NCBI GenBank assembly: GCA_024223125.1
Contig: JAAEOP010000130.1
Span: 1-10,487 of the forward strand
Source: Chloroflexota bacterium
GTDB lineage: Bacteria > Chloroflexota > Anaerolineae > Promineifilales > Promineifilaceae
Length of the DNA stretch: 10,487 bases
Direction of reading: 5' to 3'
A model generated the notes under the pieces. The model was not told the origin of the DNA, ran no database searches, and saw only the letters and a list, made by a program, of their open reading frames with translations. Shown in pieces: positions 5,769-10,487 of this stretch (position 1 is its first letter; every line of letters begins with the position of its first letter). The position numbers were made by a program, and so were the translations under genes.

Positions 5769-6804
5769 CTTCAACCTCCAATGGTTTACGATAAATAGCT
5801 GACTGTTTCACTGCCTTAAACCCCATGCTTTCATACAGGTGAAAAGCGCCTGTAGGGCTGTCGGCGTCAACACCCAGGGCGGCCTCTGTCATGCCGGCAG
5901 CCTGCAACACCTGGAAGCTACCTGAAAACAGCACTTTGGCGATGCCCTGACCACGCCACGGCTGTCGTACAAAAACCGTTTCAGTGTAACCCCGCTGACG
6001 GCCGTGTTTTTCATTTTCCGTCACATCAATAAAATTGAGGATACCGCCAGCCACCTCATCCCCATCCCAGGCGATTTGCCACAAATCAGGGTTAAATGTG
6101 GGGTCTCCACCCTCTTTCAGAAAATCTTCCTCCGACCATTCAACTTCGCCCCAATGGTCACGGAACGCTTCGGCGGCCGCTTCCCAAATTTGCCGCCATT
6201 CAGCTAACATGCCCCGCCGTATTTCAATATGAGAAGGTAAGGGATAATGCGGAATATTATTTAGCGTCGGTCGTACCATATCCGCAAAGTAACGAGCAGG
6301 CGCATATCCGGCTGCTGCCAGCAGAGCTTTCCAATCGGTTTCTGTTTCATTGGCCCAGCAAAAGAACACACGGGACATCTCTGGTGAATGTTGGCCGCTG
6401 GCAACCTGTGTTTGGGCTAGAGTCTGTAAATGTCGTTCATTATACGTTAGCATTGCCTGACGTATACCGCGCCCCCTCCAGGCTGGCAGCAAATTGGCAA
6501 AATGAAAATATAAACGGGTTCCTTCTAAATCCTCAAGCCACCAGCAACGGCCGTAGCCCACCAATTGCCCTTCCACCTCCACCATCAACACATCTCGATA
6601 CGGATCACAATTATCCAAATGCTGATATTGATTGGCTATTTTTTCAATGGTTTCTACCCAATCTACCCCGTCAGCCCGACAGACTTCATTGGTCACATCT
6701 ACCATGGCCGGATAATCTGTCTCGCCCCGAAAATGGCGAAAAACTAATCCCGGAATGGCAGGTGCGTCAGGTATTTCAATTTGCATCAAAACGTTATTAC
6801 TCAT
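5758..6804 (-). CDS. tandem GNAT-domain acetyltransferase
   Basis: A 348-residue protein with two GNAT domains. The first (about 20-180) has the acetyl-CoA loop W109-R-G-R-G113 after the strand HFANLLP. The second (about 190-345) has strand ETVFVR followed by Q281-P-W-R-G-Q-G287, and motif B with GAFHLYESMGFKAV (319-332). Both R/Q-x-x-G-x-G loops look intact, so both halves may bind acetyl-CoA, although in known two-domain GNATs such as mycothiol synthase usually only one half is catalytic (family knowledge). The acceptor is unknown. A longer reading to 6858 exists. ATG 6804 is chosen because it shares its A with the fusion gene stop (TAATG) and has AAGAGG about 10 nt upstream. It is tightly coupled to the upstream hydrolase-kinase fusion and overlaps the small downstream gene. 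Confidence 0.9.
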   Translation of the reverse strand: MSNNVLMQIEIPDAPAIPGLVFRHFRGETDYPAMVDVTNEVCRADGVDWVETIEKIANQYQHLDNCDPYRDVLMVEVEGQLVGYGRCWWLEDLEGTRLYFHFANLLPAWRGRGIRQAMLTYNERHLQTLAQTQVASGQHSPEMSRVFFCWANETETDWKALLAAAGYAPARYFADMVRPTLNNIPHYPLPSHIEIRRGMLAEWRQIWEAAAEAFRDHWGEVEWSEEDFLKEGGDPTFNPDLWQIAWDGDEVAGGILNFIDVTENEKHGRQRGYTETVFVRQPWRGQGIAKVLFSGSFQVLQAAGMTEAALGVDADSPTGAFHLYESMGFKAVKQSAIYRKPLEVEDGS

Positions 6805-8948
6805 TAGAATGTTTCCTCTTTTAGGTTTCTGGTCAAGGTTAAAATCTTCCGCAGCCAAAATGGTATCATCTCCTGTAAGTCATCCTGAGCCTGTGGCTCC
6901 AAGTTAGCCACAATTTGCCAGTAGCTAATGGCATGATGGACGGCCGCCCCCACTTCCGCCAAAGTCCAAATTTTCAGCAGTTGGGGCATAGGAGCAAACT
7001 CTGTCCATTGGGTCAGATAAGCATCTCGCAGTTGGGTTTGCACGGCCGTGTCCTTCTCATAAAAAATGTCTAACATGTCAAAAAACGGATGGCTGAGACA
7101 GGCATCTGTCCAATCAATGTAGACAAATTCGCCATTCTGAATGCCTACATTGCCGCTATGCAAATCGCCATGCACGAGTGTTTGCGGCACGGTGCCGTCG
7201 GCCAATTCAGCACATAAAGCCTGCAAACTAGGAATAAGATTGATGAGTTGGTCAATTTCTTCTGGATTTAAGTCATCCTGGCAGAGTTTAGCGGTGAATA
7301 GCAGCTCGATTTGCGTTTGCATCCACGCCATCCGCCGGTCGAGGCAGCCGGCAGCCAGCAATGTTTCGATGTGAGACACGGCCGTTATCTGCATTTTGGC
7401 AAACTGGCCTATAAACCCCTGACGCTGAGCAACAGTTGCTTCCCCGTTCACAATTTGGGGCAAGGCTGGCAGCAGCATCCAATCTCGTTCAGCGTCAATG
7501 GCTGTTGGTGTCAGCACATGCTGTGGAAAAAGTTGCGCTAACTTGGTAACGACAACCGCCTCATTCACAAACAAAGGTAACGATACCACCGTCTTAAAGT
7601 AAAAAACACCATTATCCGTTTTGGTCCGCAGTACACAAGACAAACACCAATTTTTCACAATTTCTAACGGCTCAATGAGGGATTGCCCTTGTTGGCTCAA
7701 GGTCGTTTCTATCCAGGATTCTGCTGGTGCGACCCAGCCCCGTCTGGCCCACGACGGCCGTTCAGCAGGCACATCCCCCGTTTCCCATTCCTGCAAACTG
7801 GTCTCGATCAGCCGTTTATGGTCTGGATTGGTGAGGGTGATTGTTTGTAGTTCCCGGCGGTCAAGCCAACGGCCGTCAGCCACTTCAACCCCCACATTGT
7901 CCAGCACAAAAACAAATTCCGTCGTTTTAGCAGCCTCATTTTGTTGAAAGTGGGCACGGTAGAGTACCTGAATGTTTTGGCCGAGTTTGTGACGCAACGG
8001 CCGCTGCACCTTTGCTTCGTTTGAATTCCAAAAGCTGCCAACCATTGTGATGTGGGGCAAAGCCAGGCTACTTTCATCCTGTTCCAGCCACACCTTCGCT
8101 TCATCCTGATGAGGCAAAATAGCGTAAATGGTTGAGCGCCAGGCCAGTTTATCCAGAAAGTCCAAGATGATTTTATTGAAGGGTAACGGCCGTTCCATAT
8201 TTGGCAGATGGGCCGTTTGCCGCATGATAGTGCGATCTTCTACCAGGGGTAGTTTTGCTTCTAGCAAGTCGGCAATAGCCTGTATGTCGGGCCAATCATG
8301 CTCCCCCACGATGATCTGTACCGGCCGTTGAATCTCATTTAATCGTTCCAGAGCGGGTGGGGTAATGGCGCTTTTCTCCCCGCTGCCTTCAGGGCGGGCA
8401 AGAGTGTGGTTGATCATTTGCAAGGCATGTTGGCGGACGGTGGCATCAATTTGAGCCGGGGTACGATGACGGCCGTCTACCCAAATTTGGGCTTCATACT
8501 CCGCCGCTGTCGGGATGTCGCCTCGCTTAAAAGCTGTTTCCATCGCTTCCTCTTTGGCGGCAAATCCGGCGGATGTCCATTGGTAGCCGCCTAAAGCAGA
8601 GCCAACCAACACCAAAACGGTGACCATTTCTGGATAAGCCAGGGAAAAATCCAGGGCGATTTTGCCCCCAAAGGAACAACCGACAACAGCCGTTTTCCCA
8701 ATACCCAGATGTTGTAACAACGCCCGCAAATCTTCATGATCGCTGTAGGGTACATCATTCCAAATTGTTTCTCCCCAACCGCGCACATCATAACGCAAGG
8801 TACGATGTTTGGCGGCAAAAGCCTCCATCTGGTCATCCCACATGTGCAGATTGGCAATACCGGCGTGAATGAAAGTCACGGCCGTACCTTCCCCCCGCAA
8901 TTCATAATGTATGTTTGTGCCGTTGAGGTCGGCAAATTGATAACTCAT
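6804..8948 (-). CDS. three-part fusion: alpha/beta hydrolase, degenerate Nudix-like segment, APH-type kinase
   Basis: A 714-residue protein. Residues 1-268 are a complete alpha/beta hydrolase: oxyanion segment FIHAG, nucleophile elbow GCSFGG with S92, acid D218 in GEHDW, and H247 in AHLPN. Residues about 270-375 resemble a Nudix fold, but the Nudix box is broken: where R-E-U-x-E-E-x-G is expected the sequence reads RHKLGQNI, so pyrophosphohydrolase activity is unlikely. Residues about 410-705 are an APH/choline-kinase-like domain: K452 in FYFKT, a probable helix-C Glu463, catalytic loop H593-G-D-L-H-S-G-N600, and D612 in IDWTD for Mg. It thus pairs a hydrolase with an ATP- or GTP-dependent small-molecule kinase; the substrates are unknown. 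No start codon or Shine-Dalgarno is evident at the junction (8148-8130), so it appears to be one polypeptide. AAGGAG 4 nt before ATG 8948 fixes the start. It is coupled to the next gene by TAATG. Confidence 0.9.
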   Translation of the reverse strand: MSYQFADLNGTNIHYELRGEGTAVTFIHAGIANLHMWDDQMEAFAAKHRTLRYDVRGWGETIWNDVPYSDHEDLRALLQHLGIGKTAVVGCSFGGKIALDFSLAYPEMVTVLVLVGSALGGYQWTSAGFAAKEEAMETAFKRGDIPTAAEYEAQIWVDGRHRTPAQIDATVRQHALQMINHTLARPEGSGEKSAITPPALERLNEIQRPVQIIVGEHDWPDIQAIADLLEAKLPLVEDRTIMRQTAHLPNMERPLPFNKIILDFLDKLAWRSTIYAILPHQDEAKVWLEQDESSLALPHITMVGSFWNSNEAKVQRPLRHKLGQNIQVLYRAHFQQNEAAKTTEFVFVLDNVGVEVADGRWLDRRELQTITLTNPDHKRLIETSLQEWETGDVPAERPSWARRGWVAPAESWIETTLSQQGQSLIEPLEIVKNWCLSCVLRTKTDNGVFYFKTVVSLPLFVNEAVVVTKLAQLFPQHVLTPTAIDAERDWMLLPALPQIVNGEATVAQRQGFIGQFAKMQITAVSHIETLLAAGCLDRRMAWMQTQIELLFTAKLCQDDLNPEEIDQLINLIPSLQALCAELADGTVPQTLVHGDLHSGNVGIQNGEFVYIDWTDACLSHPFFDMLDIFYEKDTAVQTQLRDAYLTQWTEFAPMPQLLKIWTLAEVGAAVHHAISYWQIVANLEPQAQDDLQEMIPFWLRKILTLTRNLKEETF

Positions 8949-8952
8949 ATTA

Positions 8953-8958
8953 CTCCTT
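8953..8958 (-). promoter_or_regulatory. Shine-Dalgarno AAGGAG for the hydrolase-kinase fusion
   Basis: AAGGAG on the minus strand lies 4 nt before ATG 8948. It supports that start over the in-frame ATG seven codons upstream at 8969, which would overlap the end of the SDR gene. Confidence 0.65.
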
Positions 8959-8965
8959 GTCGTGG

Positions 8966-9838
8966 TCACATCCCATTACCGCCACCTACACTCAGCCGCT
9001 GGCCTGTAATCCACCGCGCCTGCTCCGAGGCAAAAAAGACGACGGCATCGGCAATATCTTCCGGCTGCCCCACCCGCTGCATGGGGATAGAGGCCGTAAT
9101 TTGTTGTTCCATCTGCGGCGTCAGCCAACCCGTTTGCACCGGCCCCGGCGAAACAGTGTTGACCGTAATGCCAAATTGCCCAAACTCCTGCGCCGCGCTG
9201 CGCGTGTACCCTTCCATGGCCAACTTGCTGGCCCCATACGTTATTTCTGAAGGGAAGACATAGGCACCGTCGGTACTGATGTTGATGATGCGACCCCAAT
9301 TTCCGTAACGGCCGTTGTGCCGCCGGGTAAATTCAGCCATCAACAAAGCAATAGCCCGCGTATTCACAGCAAAGATGCGGTCAAAGCTGGTTTGGGTAAT
9401 GAGAGGGGGCGCGGCCGTCCACATTTCCACCACCTTGTTTACTAAAACTTCCGCCGAGGAAAGAAACGTATCTGCTTCCCAATAAGCGGCATTGTTTACC
9501 AAAATATCAACCTGACCGAAGCTGGCTTCAGCCCGATCAAACAGTTTGGGTATAGCATCGGTGTCGGCCAAATCCACTTCCCACGCTTCTGCTTTAACCC
9601 CGAATTGGCGCACGGCCGTTAACACATTTTCTGCATCTTTAGCCCGCTGAGCGTTGTAGAATGTTTCGCCCCGTTCATGGTTGTCGGGTACGGCCGTGTC
9701 TCCGCTTTCTCGGAAGTAATGGATAAAAAGATGTACCCCTTGAGCGGCCAATGCTTTAGCAATACCGGCTCCAATGCCATACGGATTATTGGCTCCGGTG
9801 ACGATAGCCACTTTGTCTTTAAGTTTTGTATCAAGCAT
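8966..9838 (-). CDS. short-chain dehydrogenase/reductase (classical SDR)
   Basis: A 290-residue NAD(P)-dependent oxidoreductase with a Rossmann fold. Seen: the nucleotide-binding motif TGANNPYGIG (14-23), a slightly stretched form of T-G-x3-G-x-G; the acidic position D89-L90 after strand beta3; N115-N-A-A118; the catalytic S188, Y201 and K205 in the Y-G-A-S-K arrangement; and VSPGPVQTG (229-237). These are features of 3-oxoacyl-ACP-reductase-like SDRs. An insertion at about 43-66 before the usual alpha-helix is longer than typical. The substrate cannot be told from the sequence. A reading from 9871 is possible, but ATG 9838 has AGGAGG 4 nt upstream and is chosen. It overlaps the end of the nucleotidyltransferase gene by 8 nt and is followed after 17 nt by the fusion gene, so it sits inside the operon. 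Confidence 0.93.
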   Translation of the reverse strand: MLDTKLKDKVAIVTGANNPYGIGAGIAKALAAQGVHLFIHYFRESGDTAVPDNHERGETFYNAQRAKDAENVLTAVRQFGVKAEAWEVDLADTDAIPKLFDRAEASFGQVDILVNNAAYWEADTFLSSAEVLVNKVVEMWTAAPPLITQTSFDRIFAVNTRAIALLMAEFTRRHNGRYGNWGRIINISTDGAYVFPSEITYGASKLAMEGYTRSAAQEFGQFGITVNTVSPGPVQTGWLTPQMEQQITASIPMQRVGQPEDIADAVVFFASEQARWITGQRLSVGGGNGM

Positions 9839-10487
9839 ATTTCCTCCTGGCAGATGCTTTTGTATAGGCAATGAAAGCCTGCACCTCAGTTACACTCGCT
9901 TTTTGCTCATCTCCATGCCAGATCAAACCGGTTTCCACCATCGAATGCCAACGGCCGTCTTGAGTAGTCAACATCCAATGAGCGGCGGCTGGTTTAGAAA
10001 CCACATCCCCCATTTTGAAGGTGTACAACATGCGGCACATCGTCATGATGGCGTAAGTGCGGTAGCCATCATGTTGTAATTTAACCGGGTTTTCAATCAT
10101 GGGAACCCACCAAAAATCGAGCAATTCTAGCGTTGCCTGCTGCAAGTCGGCCGTAGAAACCGGGTCAATTAGGGTGTGGCAAGGTGGCCCGGCCAGGGCA
10201 ATGCCCTGTTTGTACAGCACGTAACGATGAATCACCCAATCTACATCCAGATGTTCCCAGCGCAGGTTGCTGGCTCCGCGATCAATGTAGAGATGGGTGG
10301 CGTTGGCCGGGTCGTAGCGGCGCAAGGCAGGCAACGGGATGTAGGCTCCTTCCAGTTCGATGGCCCATTTGGAATTGGTTTTTCCGATACGGCCGTGCAT
10401 TTCTACCAGTTCAGCAAATTGTTGTGGTGAGGGGGAAACGGCCGTAGCTGCCACAAAATCAATATCACTCGTCTCATAATCAAAATC
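9831..10487 (-). CDS. nucleotidyltransferase with DUF4111-type aminoglycoside-adenylyltransferase C-terminal domain, 5' end cut by window
   Basis: 218 codons are visible and the frame stays open to base 10487, so the start lies outside. The GTG at 10454 is not a convincing start. The residues before it read DFDYETSDIDF, which includes the S-D-I-D of the polymerase-beta-type nucleotidyltransferase signature G-S-x(n)-S-D-I-D, whose aspartates bind Mg. Downstream landmarks are EGAYIPLPALRRYDP, HLDVDWVIHRYVLY, LAGPPCHTLIDPVS, TMCRMLYTFKMGDVVSKPAAAHW (spread over about 90 residues) and a C-terminal helix. These match the domain found after the nucleotidyltransferase in AadA-like enzymes and many uncharacterised relatives. 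Known members transfer AMP to aminoglycoside hydroxyls; a role in drug resistance here is not shown. It overlaps the SDR gene by 8 nt and is the first visible gene of the operon. Confidence 0.9.
   Translation of the reverse strand, partial: DFDYETSDIDFVAATAVSPSPQQFAELVEMHGRIGKTNSKWAIELEGAYIPLPALRRYDPANATHLYIDRGASNLRWEHLDVDWVIHRYVLYKQGIALAGPPCHTLIDPVSTADLQQATLELLDFWWVPMIENPVKLQHDGYRTYAIMTMCRMLYTFKMGDVVSKPAAAHWMLTTQDGRWHSMVETGLIWHGDEQKASVTEVQAFIAYTKASARRKYA
9843..9848 (-). promoter_or_regulatory. Shine-Dalgarno AGGAGG that fixes the SDR start
   Basis: AGGAGG on the minus strand lies 4 nt before ATG 9838, inside the last codons of the nucleotidyltransferase gene. It makes the start eleven codons upstream unlikely. 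Confidence 0.75.

Larger units (their letters stand above)
19..10445. repeat. highly iterated palindrome ACGGCCGT, 27 dispersed copies
   Basis: Exact copies start at 19, 116, 520, 1610, 2267, 2596, 3458, 3581, 3917, 4011, 4562, 5717, 5998, 6547, 7042, 7378, 7754, 7869, 8186, 8469, 8878, 9308, 9612, 9690, 9951, 10389 and 10438. All but the copy at 2267 are inside genes. They fall in all three codon phases, read as T-A-V (10), x-G-R (13) and R-P (3). Near variants with the GGCCG core are also common, for example tcggccgc and two gcggccgc sites. Chance expectation for one octamer in 10.5 kb of uniform sequence is about 0.16. Confidence 0.93.

Noticed and set aside
6096..6824. A 242-codon open frame on the plus strand opposite the tandem GNAT gene
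   Set aside because: It lacks recognisable motifs, has no ribosome site and mirrors a strongly supported minus-strand gene with intact GNAT motifs, so it is a shadow.
8736..9263. A 175-codon plus-strand open frame spanning the fusion gene start and the SDR end
   Set aside because: It crosses two well-defined genes on the other strand and has no domain signal.
2413..10487. An antibiotic-resistance island (beta-lactamase-like, adenylyltransferase, phosphotransferase, acetyltransferases)
   Set aside because: The beta-lactamase-fold protein has no export signal and lacks the classical Y-x-N and K-T-G motifs. The transferases belong to broad families with many unrelated substrates, and no mobile element or integron was seen.

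Overview
The window is a gene-dense bacterial chromosome segment. Nine of its eleven recognisable genes lie on the minus strand, and most gaps are under 50 bases. The enzyme families present (DUF4111-type aminoglycoside-nucleotidyltransferase relatives, APH-like kinases, tandem GNATs, beta-lactamase-fold serine hydrolases), the roughly 50% GC and the very frequent palindrome ACGGCCGT suggest an environmental Chloroflexota of the Anaerolineae type. That placement is inference from gene style; no taxonomic marker gene is present.

Right-hand block (10487 down to 5421, minus strand), read 5' to 3': a 5'-truncated nucleotidyltransferase with a C-terminal aminoglycoside-adenylyltransferase domain; an SDR oxidoreductase; a 714-residue fusion of an alpha/beta hydrolase, a degenerate Nudix-like segment and an APH-type kinase; a tandem-GNAT acetyltransferase; and a small basic protein of unknown function. 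Junctions are an 8-nt overlap, a 17-nt gap, a 1-nt TAATG overlap and an 11-nt overlap, so this looks like one operon. All recognisable members have folds that modify small molecules (nucleotidylyl, phosphoryl and acetyl transfer, hydrolysis, redox).

Middle (4747-5338, plus strand): a MazE-like ribbon-helix-helix antitoxin and a MazF/PemK-type toxin overlap by ATGA. A good sigma70-like promoter is placed so that transcription would begin at or next to the antitoxin ATG. The module is opposite in orientation to everything else, has about 41% GC, and lacks the ACGGCCGT octamer.

Left-hand block (4729 down to 1, minus strand): rsgA (circularly permuted ribosome-assembly GTPase with a long basic N-terminal extension and a TTG start), a class-C-beta-lactamase-fold serine hydrolase 4 nt downstream, a 171-nt gap holding a nested inverted repeat, a GNAT acetyltransferase, a class I SAM methyltransferase, and an alpha/beta hydrolase that runs off the window edge. 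That last hydrolase is a clear paralogue of the N-terminal domain of the 714-residue fusion.

The strongest observations are the 27 copies of ACGGCCGT (about 0.16 expected by base-uniform chance), the three-part hydrolase/Nudix-like/kinase fusion inside an operon of modifying enzymes, the nested inverted repeat built from nonamer units, and the putatively leaderless toxin-antitoxin promoter. No rRNA, tRNA, CRISPR array or transposase was seen.
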